Assembly (NCBI GenBank): GCA_005502445.1
Contig: SCPB01000001.1
Location: 124,001-188,000 of the forward strand
Direction of reading: 5' to 3'
DNA: 64,000 nucleotides
Origin: Microbacteriaceae bacterium X2B
GTDB taxonomy: Bacteria > Actinomycetota > Actinomycetes > Actinomycetales > Microbacteriaceae
Part shown: positions 49,443 through 58,666 of the stretch, piece after piece
How the letters are laid out: every line of letters starts with the position of its first letter
Numbering within the stretch: position 1 is the first letter of the stretch
Made by a program: the position numbers and the translations under genes
Notes under the pieces: generated by a model
Databases searched by the model: none
Seen by the model: the letters and a program-made list of their open reading frames with translations, nothing else
Told to the model about the DNA's origin: nothing

Positions 49443-51353
49443 TCAGCGCCGTTCGATGAGCTGCGCGAGCTGGGCGATGAAACCGTCGAAGTCACGGGCG
49501 TCGCGCACGAGCTCGGTCACGTCGCGGCGTGAGGCGAAGACGTCGACGAACTGGTCGAAGAGCGGCTGGAACCGCGCGCGGCCCTCGGCGCTGAAGGCGA
49601 TGAGCGCCACGACCGAGACGCGCGCCTCGCCCCAGGCGACGGGCGTCGGGCACAGCGCGAGAGCGATCGCCGTGCGCTCGGCCGAGAGCCCCATCGCGTG
49701 CGGGACGGCGAGGGTGTCGGTGAACGCGGTCGACGACATCCGCTCGCGGTCGATCGCCCCCTCGACGTATGCCTCGTCGATGACGCCGGCGGCGACCATC
49801 GCCCCGCCGAGCCCGCGGATGATCGACTCGGGCTCGGCGCCGGGCGGGTCGGCGAAGAAGAGCCCGGGCTCGAAGTACTCGAGCAGCTGGTCGGTGATGC
49901 GCGCCCGCCGCCGCTGCCGTCGTACGCGCGAGATCGCCGCCCGGATCGCGTCGATGTCGTCGTCGGTGAGGAAGGGCTGCACGACGACGACGCCCTCGCG
50001 CCGGGCCGGGGAGGGGATCGTCGAGATGACGAGGTCGCTCGTGAGCTCGCGCGGGTCGACGTCGGTGCGGGTGACGACGAACTCGATCGAGAGGTCGGAG
50101 CCGAACTCGCGCTCGATGCGCGTGCGCAGGATCGCGTGCAGGTCGTAGTAGCTCGGGCACACGATCGTGCCCGAGACGCGCTCCTCCCGCCGGGCCGCGC
50201 GCTCGAGGTGCGAGCCGAGGTGCAGGGCGATGTACGAGATCTCGTCGTCGTCGACGGCGATGCCGCGCTCGCGCTGCACGATCGAGGCGATGAACACGGC
50301 GATGTCGAAGATGAGCGGGTACGAGCTCTTGATCGACCGGGTGAGCGGGTTGCGCGTGTGGGCGTTCTCGCGCGCGCGGGCGACGAGGTTGCCGAGGTGG
50401 ATCGCGAGGCGCGTGATGAACGCCTCGTCGCGGAAGTCGACGAGGTACTCCTCCGCGACGAGGTCGACGATGCGTCGCACGGTGTCGAGGTCGGCGGGGT
50501 CGACGTGCGCCGCGCCCGCCGCACCGGCGCCTGGCGCGATGACGCGCGTGATGAGCAGCCGCGCGAGGTAGTCGAGGTCGGTGGGCGTGAGCGTCACGGC
50601 GAAGTGCTCGGGCACGAGCCGCGCGAGCACCGCGACGATCGGCGCGTGCCGCTCGGTCGGCGCGGTCGAGCCGCCCGCGGGCAGATGCTGGTCGCGGCGC
50701 GCGCGGTCGACGGCGATCGCGACGTGCAGGATCACCGCGTCGGTGCCGTACTCGTTGACGAAGAAGCCCTCGCCCTCGAGCGACTGGATGAGCTCGGTCT
50801 TGAACGCCCCGAGCCCGCCGATGCCGAACTCGACCTCGATCGCATCGAGGTCGAGCATCCCCTGCGCGCTCTCGCTCTGCAGGAGGCTGCTGAGCAGTCG
50901 CCGCGTCGCGGCCTCGGTTGCGCTCAAGCGCACGCTGCTGCCGCGCCGCACGAGGGTCGCCCCACTGGAATCCGCGAGTGCCTTGACCTTGCGCAGATCG
51001 GCCTCGAGCGTCGATTCGCTCACGAACAGCCCCTCGGCGAGCCCGTGCACGTCGAGCCCCGACTCCGGCGCCTCGGCGAGTCGGCGCACGAGGTGGTGCA
51101 CACGATCCTGCGGCGTGTCGCCGTCCCGGTGGCGACCGCGACCGGCGAACTGCGCGTAGGCCCCCCGGTCGATGCGGTAGCCGGTCGTCGAGGCCGTCAG
51201 CAGGGCGAGAGGATGCGCGGCCGACTTCGCGGCCGCGACGTAGCTGCGCACCGAGCGCGTCGTCACGCCGAGCTGCTCGGCGAGCTCGCCCGCGGTGACC
51301 CAGTCGTCCGCCTGCAGGAGCAGCTCGAGCATCCGCTCGTACTTGTCGGCCAT
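49443..51353 (-). CDS. mtlR: PRD-containing mannitol PTS regulator (MtlR type)
   Basis: This 636-residue multidomain activator has an N-terminal HTH ('AGELAEQLGVTTRSVRSYVA'), a second HTH ('AEGLFVSESTLEADLRKVKA'), PRD1 (around 'DAVILHVAIAVDRARRD'), PRD2 ('AFITRLAIHLGNLVARAREN', then 'DEISYIALHLGSHLERAA'), an EIIB-like domain with Cys in 'SGTIVCPSYYDLHAILRTRI' and a C-terminal EIIA-like domain with 'DTLAVPHAMGLS'. Phosphorylation of these His/Cys residues by HPr and PTS proteins couples transcription to mannitol supply. ATG 51353 is chosen; the longer frame upstream is antisense to the next gene. It is divergent from the PTS operon. Confidence 0.88.
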   Translation of the reverse strand: MADKYERMLELLLQADDWVTAGELAEQLGVTTRSVRSYVAAAKSAAHPLALLTASTTGYRIDRGAYAQFAGRGRHRDGDTPQDRVHHLVRRLAEAPESGLDVHGLAEGLFVSESTLEADLRKVKALADSSGATLVRRGSSVRLSATEAATRRLLSSLLQSESAQGMLDLDAIEVEFGIGGLGAFKTELIQSLEGEGFFVNEYGTDAVILHVAIAVDRARRDQHLPAGGSTAPTERHAPIVAVLARLVPEHFAVTLTPTDLDYLARLLITRVIAPGAGAAGAAHVDPADLDTVRRIVDLVAEEYLVDFRDEAFITRLAIHLGNLVARARENAHTRNPLTRSIKSSYPLIFDIAVFIASIVQRERGIAVDDDEISYIALHLGSHLERAARREERVSGTIVCPSYYDLHAILRTRIEREFGSDLSIEFVVTRTDVDPRELTSDLVISTIPSPARREGVVVVQPFLTDDDIDAIRAAISRVRRQRRRARITDQLLEYFEPGLFFADPPGAEPESIIRGLGGAMVAAGVIDEAYVEGAIDRERMSSTAFTDTLAVPHAMGLSAERTAIALALCPTPVAWGEARVSVVALIAFSAEGRARFQPLFDQFVDVFASRRDVTELVRDARDFDGFIAQLAQLIERR

Positions 51354-51554
51354 CGTGCGGCAACTGTAATCCAGCGCGTCGGCGCAGTGCGCATCGCGCC
51401 TTCCGCGGGGGTGGGAAGCAAGTCTGCTGGCGCGGGACGGCCCGCACGGTCGAGAGTGGGAACACGGCGATCCCTGCCGTCCGCCGCCCGAGCCTTGCGC
51501 CGAGCGGAAGCCCGGCCGCTCCACCGCTCCGCCCACGACCGCAAGGAGGCGCTC

Positions 51555-51887
51555 ATGACCCGCACCGTCGCGGTCGTCTGCGGAGCCGGCGTCTCGAGCA
51601 CCTTCCTCGCCCGCGGCCTGCGCCGCCTGCTCGCCGAGCGGGGCCTCGACTGGAGCGTCGAGCCGCTCGCGGTCGACCAGCTCGCCGGCAGCGCCGAGCG
51701 GCTCGACCACGTCGTCGTCGGCCGCCACCTCGCCGAGACCGCCGGAGCGATCGCCGCATCCCTCGCCGCGCGCGGCGTGCGGACGACGCTGCTGACGACG
51801 CCCGGCTCGGGCGACGCCGCCGCCCGCGAGGCCCTCGACCACCTGACCACCGCCCTCGCCGACCCCTCCGGAGGACACCTTGGCTGA
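51555..51887 (+). CDS. PTS EIIB-like protein (lactose/cellobiose type)
   Basis: This 110-residue protein starts 'MTRTVAVVCGAGVSSTFLAR', where Cys9 followed by G-A-G-V-S-S-T forms the phosphate loop of EIIB-Chb/Lac domains. The rest, with 'LDHVVVGRHLAET', suits a small Rossmann-like IIB. No matching IIC is adjacent, because the mannitol IICB in this operon has its own IIB. It may relay phosphate to the regulator rather than to a sugar. GGAGG lies 10 bases before the ATG. It overlaps ptsH by 8 bases. Confidence 0.75.
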   Translation: MTRTVAVVCGAGVSSTFLARGLRRLLAERGLDWSVEPLAVDQLAGSAERLDHVVVGRHLAETAGAIAASLAARGVRTTLLTTPGSGDAAAREALDHLTTALADPSGGHLG

Positions 51888-52146
51888 CCGCACTCTCGCC
51901 GTCGCATCCGCGCACGGGCTCCACGCCCGCCCCGCGGCGCTCTTCGTGAAGGAGGTCGCCGACTCGGGTCAGACCGTGCAGCTGACCAAGGGCGAGCGCT
52001 CGGTGAGCGCGGCGAGCATCCTCGGCGTCGTCTCGCTCGGCATCGAGCACGGCGACGAGGTGACCCTGTCGGTCGAGGGCGACCGCGCAGACGCGGTGCT
52101 CGACGAGCTGTCGGCCTTCCTCCTGCACGACCACGACGCCTCATGA
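51880..52146 (+). CDS. ptsH: Phosphocarrier protein HPr
   Basis: This 88-residue protein has the active-site His15-type motif 'ASAHGLHARPAALFVKEV' and the regulatory Ser region 'KGERSVSAASILGVVSLG'. It carries phosphate from Enzyme I to the IIA domain. The start is TTG at 51880, set by GGAGGACACC and by the family start 'ADRTLAV'. It overlaps the IIB-like gene by 8 bases and ptsI by 4. Confidence 0.93.
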   Translation: MADRTLAVASAHGLHARPAALFVKEVADSGQTVQLTKGERSVSAASILGVVSLGIEHGDEVTLSVEGDRADAVLDELSAFLLHDHDAS

Positions 52147-53873
52147 GCGCCGCCTCGCACGACACGACCGGCCTCTCGACGGGTCACGTCGAGACCGGCG
52201 CCGAGGAGGCGCCCGTCGCGCTGCGCGGTGTCGGCGTCGGCCGCGGCGTCGCGATCGGGCCCGCTCTGCGCATGCCCGACCCGATCCCCGAGCCCCGCGA
52301 CGAGGTCAGCCGCCGCGCGCCCGACGAGGAGGCCGAGCGGGCCCGCACGGCGCTCGCCGCCACGGCCGACGAGCTGCGCACGCGCGGCGCCGTCGCGGGC
52401 GGCACCGGCGGGGAGATCCTGGATGCTCTCGCCATGATGGCCGACGACCCGAGCCTGCTCGCCGACGTCGAGAGCCGCGCCGCCGCAGGCGCCACGGCCG
52501 AGTACGCCGTGCACGCCGCCTTCGGCGCCTTCCGCGACATGCTCGCGGGCCTCGGCGGGTACATGGGCGAGCGCGCGGGCGACCTCGACGACGTCTCGCG
52601 CCGCGTCGTCGCCCGCATCATGGGCCTGCCGACGCCCGGCGTGCCCGAGAGCGACCGCCCCTTCGTGCTCGTCGCGCGCGACCTCGCCCCCGCCGACACG
52701 GCGATGCTCGACCTCGACCAGGTGCTCGCGCTCGTCACGAGCGACGGCGGCCCCACCTCGCACACGGCGATCCTCGCCCGCGAGAAGGGCATCACCGCGA
52801 TCGTCGGCGTGACCGGCGCCGAGGCGATCCGCGCCGGCGAGCTCGTGCTCGTCGACGCCGCGCTCGGCCTCGTGACCGTGCATCCGGACGATGCGACCGT
52901 CTCGGCCGCCCGCTCGCGCGAGGCGGCCCGCATCGCCGCCCGGTCGCACGCCGAGGGCCCCGGCCGTCTCGCCGACGGCCACGCGGTTCCGCTGCTGGCC
53001 AACATCGGCTCGCTCGAGTCGGCCCGCGAGGCCGTCGCGCGCGGCGCCGAGGGCGTCGGGCTGTTCCGCACCGAGGTGCTGTTCCTCGACGCCGAGAACG
53101 CGCCGAGCGTCGCCGACCAGCAGCGCCAGTACCGCGAGGTGTTCCAGCTCTTCCCGCAGCGCAAGGTCGTCGTGCGTGTGCTCGACGCCGGCGCCGACAA
53201 GCCGCTGGCCTTCCTCACCGACCAGAACGAGGAGAACCCCGCGCTCGGCCGCCGCGGCCTGCGCGCGCTCGCCGCCCACGAGCACGTGCTGCGCGACCAG
53301 CTCACGGCGCTCGCCGCGGCGGCCGCCGAGAGCGAGGCCGAGGTGCAGGTCATGGCGCCCATGGTGTCGACCGCGGGCGAGGCGCACTACTTCCGCGAGC
53401 TCGCCCACGAGCACGGCATCGCGACGGCGGGCGTCATGGTCGAGGTGCCCTCGTGCGCCATCCTCGCCGACCACGTCGCCCCCAAGGTCGACTTCATGTC
53501 GATCGGCACGAACGACCTGACGCAGTACACCTTCGCCGCCGACCGGCTGCTCGGCACCGTCGCGGGGTTCCAGGACCCGTGGCACCCCGCCGTGCTGCGC
53601 CTCATCCAGCTCGTCGGGCGCGCCGGAGCCGAGAACCAGGTGCCCGTCGGCATCTGCGGCGAGGCCGCCGCCGACCCGCTGCTCGCCGTCGTGCTCGTCG
53701 GCCTCGGCGCGACGAGCCTGTCGATGTCGCCCTCCTCGATCGCCGACGTGCGCGCCGAGCTCGCCCTGCGCACTCTCGACGACGCCCGACGGCTCGCGGC
53801 ACTGGCCGTGAGCGCGGAGAGCGCCGAGACGGCGCGCCAGGCCGTCATCGACGCGACCGCGGCATCCGCCTGA
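52143..53873 (+). CDS. ptsI: PTS Enzyme I
   Basis: This 576-residue Enzyme I has a charged leader of about 25 residues, the helical HPr-binding part, the phosphohistidine motif 'TSDGGPTSHTAILAREKGIT' (about residues 199-218), 'GVGLFRTEVLFLD', the PEP site 'GTNDLTQYTFAADR' and 'VGICGEAAADPLLA'. It starts the phosphotransfer chain from phosphoenolpyruvate. Being encoded within the mannitol operon, general PTS proteins are probably made mainly when mannitol is present. Confidence 0.94.
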   Translation: MSAASHDTTGLSTGHVETGAEEAPVALRGVGVGRGVAIGPALRMPDPIPEPRDEVSRRAPDEEAERARTALAATADELRTRGAVAGGTGGEILDALAMMADDPSLLADVESRAAAGATAEYAVHAAFGAFRDMLAGLGGYMGERAGDLDDVSRRVVARIMGLPTPGVPESDRPFVLVARDLAPADTAMLDLDQVLALVTSDGGPTSHTAILAREKGITAIVGVTGAEAIRAGELVLVDAALGLVTVHPDDATVSAARSREAARIAARSHAEGPGRLADGHAVPLLANIGSLESAREAVARGAEGVGLFRTEVLFLDAENAPSVADQQRQYREVFQLFPQRKVVVRVLDAGADKPLAFLTDQNEENPALGRRGLRALAAHEHVLRDQLTALAAAAAESEAEVQVMAPMVSTAGEAHYFRELAHEHGIATAGVMVEVPSCAILADHVAPKVDFMSIGTNDLTQYTFAADRLLGTVAGFQDPWHPAVLRLIQLVGRAGAENQVPVGICGEAAADPLLAVVLVGLGATSLSMSPSSIADVRAELALRTLDDARRLAALAVSAESAETARQAVIDATAASA

Positions 53874-53953
53874 TCGATCCCGACCGGCACTGACCCCCCG
53901 ACCCTTCCCCGCACCCGCACCACCCCAACAACACTCACTAAGGAGCGACACCC

Positions 53954-55420
53954 ATGACGACGACGTCAGCCCCTCCGGCTCGCAGCGCGCGCGTGCACGT
54001 GCAGCGATTCGGCACCTTCCTGAGCGGCATGATCATGCCCAACATCGCGGCCTTCATCGCGTGGGGCTTCATCACGGCGTTCTTCATCGAGACCGGCTGG
54101 ACGCCCAACGAGACGCTCGCGGCGCTCGTCGGTCCGATGATCATCTACTTGCTGCCGTTGCTCATCGCCAACATGGGCGGCCGCATGGTCTACGACACCC
54201 GTGGTGGTGTCGTGGCGACGATCGCCACGATGGGCGTGATCGTCGGCACCGACATCCCGATGTTCATCGGCGCGATGATCGTCGGGCCGCTCGCGGCGTG
54301 GATCATCAAGCAGGTCGACAAGCTGTGGGCGGGCAAGATCCGCGCCGGCTTCGAGATGCTCGTCGACAACTTCTCGGCCGGCATCGTCGGCGCCGTGCTC
54401 GCGGTGCTCGCCTTCCTCGGCATCGCCCCGGTCGTGACCGCGCTGAGCGGCGCCCTCGGTTCGGGCGTCGACTTCCTCATCGCCACGGGACTCCTGCCGC
54501 TCGCGAGCATCCTCATCGAGCCGGCGAAGATCCTCTTCCTCAACAACGCCATCAACCACGGCGTGCTCACCCCGCTCGGCATCGAGCAGGCCGCTGAGCA
54601 GGGCAAGTCGATCCTGTTCCTGCTCGAGGCGAACCCCGGCCCCGGCCTGGGAATCCTCGTCGCCTTCGCGGTGTTCGGCATCGGCATCGCGCGCGCCTCG
54701 GCCCCCGGTGCGATCATCATCCACTTCCTCGGCGGCATCCACGAGATCTACTTCCCGTACGTGCTCATGAAGCCGGCGCTCGTGCTCGCCGTCATCGGCG
54801 GCGGCGCCACGGGTGTCGCGACGAACCTCCTCTTCGGCTCGGGGCTGCGCGCGCCGGCCTCGCCCGGATCGATCTTCGCCGTGCTGCTGCAGACGGCGAG
54901 CGACAGCTACATCGGCGTGATCCTCTCGGTCGTGCTCTCGGCGACGGTGTCGTTCCTCATCGCCGCGGTCATCCTGCGGGCGAGCCGCAAGAAGGACCTC
55001 GCCGCGCACGAGGCGCAGGGCGACCGCTTCGGCGGCGCTCTCGCGAAGAACGTCGAGAACAAGGGACGCGACTCGCAGGTCGCCGGCCTGCTCGGCCAGG
55101 AGGCCGCCGTCGCCGGCACCGCGACCGCGACGCGCGTCGAGAACATCGTGTTCGCGTGCGACGCCGGCATGGGCTCGAGCGCGATGGGTGCGACGATCCT
55201 TCGCAAGAAGCTCAAGGACGCCGGGGTCGAGAACGTGACCGTCACCAACAAGTCGATCGCGAACCTCACCGACGAGGCCGACCTGGTCATCACGCACCAG
55301 GACCTCACCGCTCGCGCGCACCAGCAGGCGCCGCACGCGCAGCACGTCTCGGTCGAGAACTTCATGGCGAGCAGCAAGTACGACGACGTCGTCGCTCTCG
55401 TGAAGTCGCAGCAGGGCTAG
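53954..55420 (+). CDS. mtlA: Mannitol PTS transporter EIICB
   Basis: This 488-residue protein has a IIC membrane domain (to about residue 345) with 'FLSGMIMPNIAAFIAWGFIT', 'GGRMVYDTRGGVVATIATMG', the sugar motif region 'EPAKILFLNNAINHGVLTPL' (GIx-E-type) and 'HFLGGIHEIYFPYVLMKP'. A linker leads to the IIB domain with Cys in 'IVFACDAGMGSSAMGATILR'. It imports mannitol as mannitol-1-phosphate. AAGGAGCGACACCC precedes the ATG. Confidence 0.95.
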   Translation: MTTTSAPPARSARVHVQRFGTFLSGMIMPNIAAFIAWGFITAFFIETGWTPNETLAALVGPMIIYLLPLLIANMGGRMVYDTRGGVVATIATMGVIVGTDIPMFIGAMIVGPLAAWIIKQVDKLWAGKIRAGFEMLVDNFSAGIVGAVLAVLAFLGIAPVVTALSGALGSGVDFLIATGLLPLASILIEPAKILFLNNAINHGVLTPLGIEQAAEQGKSILFLLEANPGPGLGILVAFAVFGIGIARASAPGAIIIHFLGGIHEIYFPYVLMKPALVLAVIGGGATGVATNLLFGSGLRAPASPGSIFAVLLQTASDSYIGVILSVVLSATVSFLIAAVILRASRKKDLAAHEAQGDRFGGALAKNVENKGRDSQVAGLLGQEAAVAGTATATRVENIVFACDAGMGSSAMGATILRKKLKDAGVENVTVTNKSIANLTDEADLVITHQDLTARAHQQAPHAQHVSVENFMASSKYDDVVALVKSQQG

Positions 55421-55436
55421 TCTCTCTGCCGCACCC

Positions 55437-55470
55437 GGGGGCGGTCGTGTCCGCACGAGCGACCGCCCCC
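55437..55470 (+). terminator. 11-bp stem-loop after mtlA
   Basis: GGGGGCGGTCG (55437-55447) pairs perfectly with CGACCGCCCCC (55460-55470). It lies 17 bases after the mtlA stop and before mtlF, and would reduce but not abolish readthrough. Confidence 0.7.
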
Positions 55471-55564
55471 GCCATCCGCCCACGGCGATGCCGCGACGCC
55501 CGCGCCTCGCCGACGCTCAGGGCCGACGCCCAGGGCCGACATCCAGGAAGGACAGGCGTCTGAC

Positions 55565-56014
55565 ATGACCGCCTCCGTGCTGACCACCGACCGCATCATC
55601 CTCGACGGCGCCGCGCGCACGCGCGACGAGGCGATCGCCGAGGGCGCGCGCCTGCTCGAGGCCGCCGGGGCCGTGACCGCCGACTACCACCCGGCGATGC
55701 TCGAGCGCGAGGCGCTCACCTCGACCTACATGGGCAACCATCTCGCCATCCCGCACGGCACGAACGATGCGAAGGGTGCGATCCTCTCCTCCGCGATGAC
55801 CGTCGTCCGCTACGCCGAGCCGATCGACTGGAACGGCAACCCCGTGCGCGTCGTCGCCGCGATCGCCGGCAAGGACGGCGAGCACATGAGCGTGCTCTCG
55901 GCCCTCGCCCTCGTGTTCAGCGACGAGGCCGCCGTCGAGAAGCTGCTCGCAGCCCCCGACGCCGAGACCGTTCTCGCGATGCTCGGCGACGTCAACGACG
56001 CCGTCTCGGCCTAG
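55565..56014 (+). CDS. mtlF: Mannitol PTS EIIA
   Basis: This 149-residue EIIA domain of the mannitol/fructose type has active His in '[20 protein letters not shown]' (about residues 57-76), then '[20 protein letters not shown]' and '[20 protein letters not shown]'. It receives phosphate from HPr and passes it to the IIB domain of MtlA. ATG 55565 follows AGGAAGGACAGG. It lies 8 bases before mtlD. Confidence 0.94.
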   Translation: MTASVLTTDRIILDGAARTRDEAIAEGARLLEAAGAVTADYHPAMLEREALTSTYMGNHLAIPHGTNDAKGAILSSAMTVVRYAEPIDWNGNPVRVVAAIAGKDGEHMSVLSALALVFSDEAAVEKLLAAPDAETVLAMLGDVNDAVSA

Positions 56015-56022
56015 GCGACGTC

Positions 56023-57180
56023 ATGACCGCCGTCCACTTCGGCGCCGGAAACATCGGCCGCGGCTTCATCGGCCTCCTGCTGCACGAGGCCGGCCACGAG
56101 CTCGTGTTCGTCGACGTCAACGCCCCGCTCATCGCCGCGATCGCGGCCGCCGATTCGTATCGTGTGATCGAGATCGGGGGCGAGGAGAGCATCCGCACCG
56201 TCACGGGGTTCTCCGCGATCGATTCCTCCGCCGATCAGGATGCCGCTATCGCGGCGGTCGCGTCGGCCGACATCGTCACGACCGCCGTCGGCCCCACCAT
56301 CCTGCGCTTCATCGCGCCCGTCATCGCTGCGGGGCTGCGGGCGCGGGGCCCCGATCGCGCCCGGCTGCCCGTCATGGCGTGCGAGAACGCGCTCGGAGCG
56401 ACCGACCTGCTGCGCGGGCACATCGCCGAGCTGCTCGCCGACGACCCGGGCGTGCTCGATCGCGCGGTGTTCGCGAACACCGCCGTCGACCGCATCGTGC
56501 CGATCCAGGAGCCCGAGGCGGGCCGTGAGCTGGATGTCCGGGTCGAGCCGTTCAGCGAGTGGGCGATCGAGGCGGGCCCCTTCGAGGGCGCGCCGCCGGT
56601 CATTCCGGGCGCCCACTTCGTCGACGACCTCGCCCCGTACATCGAGCGCAAGCTCTTCACCGTCAACACCGGCCACGCCTCGGCCGCCTACCTCGGATTC
56701 GTCGCCGGAGCCGCGACGATCGACGAGGCGGTCGGCATGCCCGCCGTGCGCGCCGGAGTCGAGGCGGCGCTGCTCGAGACCTCGCGGCTGCTCGTCGCGC
56801 GCCACGGCTTCGACCCCGCGGTGCAGGACGCCTACCGCGCGACCGCGCTGTCGCGCTTCGCCAACCCCGCGCTGCACGACGGCGTCGACCGCGTCGGTCG
56901 GCAGCCGCTGCGCAAGCTCTCGCGCCGCGAGCGGCTCATCGAGCCGGCGGCGGCGCTCGCCGAGGCGGGCGTCGAGCCGGTCGGGCTGCTCGCGGTCATC
57001 GCGGCGGCGCTGCGGTTCCGCGTCGCGGACGACCCGGAGAGCGTCGAACTGCAGGCGCGGCTCGCGGCGGGCGGTTCGGCAGGGGAGCTCGTGACGTCGG
57101 TCATGGGCGTCGAGCCCGGGCACGCGCTGTTCGCGGCGCTCGAGCGCGTCGTCGCCGAGGCGCAGGCTGCGGCGGGCTGA
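56023..57180 (+). CDS. mtlD: Mannitol-1-phosphate 5-dehydrogenase
   Basis: This 385-residue protein has the NAD motif '[18 protein letters not shown]' at residues 3-20, '[18 protein letters not shown]', the catalytic Lys/His segment '[20 protein letters not shown]' and '[19 protein letters not shown]'. It oxidises mannitol-1-phosphate to fructose-6-phosphate with NAD, completing the pathway. It is the last gene of the mtl operon. Confidence 0.95.
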   Translation: MTAVHFGAGNIGRGFIGLLLHEAGHELVFVDVNAPLIAAIAAADSYRVIEIGGEESIRTVTGFSAIDSSADQDAAIAAVASADIVTTAVGPTILRFIAPVIAAGLRARGPDRARLPVMACENALGATDLLRGHIAELLADDPGVLDRAVFANTAVDRIVPIQEPEAGRELDVRVEPFSEWAIEAGPFEGAPPVIPGAHFVDDLAPYIERKLFTVNTGHASAAYLGFVAGAATIDEAVGMPAVRAGVEAALLETSRLLVARHGFDPAVQDAYRATALSRFANPALHDGVDRVGRQPLRKLSRRERLIEPAAALAEAGVEPVGLLAVIAAALRFRVADDPESVELQARLAAGGSAGELVTSVMGVEPGHALFAALERVVAEAQAAAG

Positions 57181-57328
57181 GGCTGAGGCGTCGAGGGTGG
57201 CGGGGGCGTCGACCACGCTATGACCGCCGCTCCTCCCCAGAACTCCTGGTCACGTGCCCTTCCACAGTCGGTGGGGTACGGGCCTCCCGCGGTCGGGAAT
57301 GTCGGTGGTCGGGTGTTGAGTGGGGTGC

Positions 57329-58666
57329 ATGACGAGCTCGACCGAGTCGCACGATCAGGATCCGCGCGACCCCGCGCCACGGCGGGCGTTCGACGACCTC
57401 ATCGCTGCTGTCGACGTCGATGAGCTGACCGCCGACACGGGAGTCGTCGCTGCGTCGTCGCGGGTGGATGCCCTGCTGGAGGCGCTCATCGAGTGCGAGG
57501 TGCGTTCCTCGCGTATCGCCGCGCGGCGGGTGGAGTTGGTGCAGGCGCTGCGGGTCGAGCAGGAACGGGCGGAGCGCGAGCGCGCCGACGCGCGATCCGC
57601 ATCCTCGGGCGGCGAACCGTGGGCACCGGAGGTCATCGCGCGGCGCAGCACCTCGGCGGAGGTCGCGTGCGCGTTGCGGATCACGCCGCGCAGCGCGGAC
57701 GCCCTGCTCGCGCGGGCGGTGACGCTCATCGGCAGCCTGCCGGGCACGGTGCAGGCGCTGTGGGAGGGGCGGATCGGGTTCGCGCACGCCGCCGTCATCG
57801 CCGACGCCGCCGACAGCCTGCCGCGGGAGTCGCGCACGGCCCTGGAGCAGGCGGTGATGCCGTGCGCGGAGGCGCAGAACCCGGCCCGACTGAAGGCGCG
57901 AGTTCGAGTGGTGCGCGAGCGGCTTCATCCGGAGTCGATCGCCGCCCGCAAGGCGCAGGCGATGGCGACCCGAGGCGTCTTCCTGGATCCGGTCTCGGAC
58001 GGCATGGCGTGGATCAGTGCGCTGCTGCCGGCCGAGCAGGCGGCCGGCGCCTATCGGCGGTTGACCGAGATCGCCGTCTCGCTCGAGCACGCCGGCGCCG
58101 GGCGCTCGATCGGCAACCGGCGGGCGGACGCGCTGGCCGATCTGCTGCTGCAGGGCAGCGTCGAGGCGAGCGGGGTCGGAGTCGGGGTGCGAGCGAAGGT
58201 GCTCGTGACGGTGCCGGCGCTGACGCTTCTGGGCCGAGGCGGCGGGGCGCCCGCGTCACTCGAAGGCTACGGTCCGATCGATGACGACACCGCCCGTCGC
58301 CTCGCCGCGCACGCGCCGAGTTTCACGCGCCTGCTGACGCACCCGGAGACCGGGGCGGTGCTCTCGGTGGGCCGCGACCGCTACCGCGTGCCGGCGGATC
58401 TGAAGACGTGGCTGCGAGTGCGGGACGGCACGTGCCGCTTCCCGGGCTGCGGTCGCAGCGCTGCGCAGGCTGATCTGGATCACACGCGAGACTGGCAGAA
58501 CGGCGGGGCGACGGCCCACGACAATCTCGCGCACCTCTGCCGACATCATCATCGACTGAAGCATCAATCGGGGTGGAGCGTGACCCAGCAGGGCGGGGGA
58601 GTGCTGAGATGGCGAGCGCCCTCGGGCCGGGTCTACGCCTCGGAGCCCGACGTGCCACCCGACTGA
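57329..58666 (+). CDS. DUF222/HNH endonuclease-domain protein
   Basis: This 445-residue protein combines a DUF222 helical domain (about residues 40-330; 'RRSTSAEVACALRITPRSAD', 'FAHAAVIADAADSLP', 'ERLHPESIAARKAQAM') with a C-terminal HNH nuclease: 'CRFPGCGRSAAQADLDHTRD', then 'GGATAHDNLAHLCRHHHRLK'. The Cys pair and D-H ... N ... H residues form the metal site. Such proteins are abundant and multi-copy in Microbacteriaceae, of unknown role, possibly linked to mobile elements. ATG 57329 is used; GTG 57320 is a close alternative. It overlaps the convergent DUF4349 gene by 34 bases. Confidence 0.9.
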   Translation: MTSSTESHDQDPRDPAPRRAFDDLIAAVDVDELTADTGVVAASSRVDALLEALIECEVRSSRIAARRVELVQALRVEQERAERERADARSASSGGEPWAPEVIARRSTSAEVACALRITPRSADALLARAVTLIGSLPGTVQALWEGRIGFAHAAVIADAADSLPRESRTALEQAVMPCAEAQNPARLKARVRVVRERLHPESIAARKAQAMATRGVFLDPVSDGMAWISALLPAEQAAGAYRRLTEIAVSLEHAGAGRSIGNRRADALADLLLQGSVEASGVGVGVRAKVLVTVPALTLLGRGGGAPASLEGYGPIDDDTARRLAAHAPSFTRLLTHPETGAVLSVGRDRYRVPADLKTWLRVRDGTCRFPGCGRSAAQADLDHTRDWQNGGATAHDNLAHLCRHHHRLKHQSGWSVTQQGGGVLRWRAPSGRVYASEPDVPPD

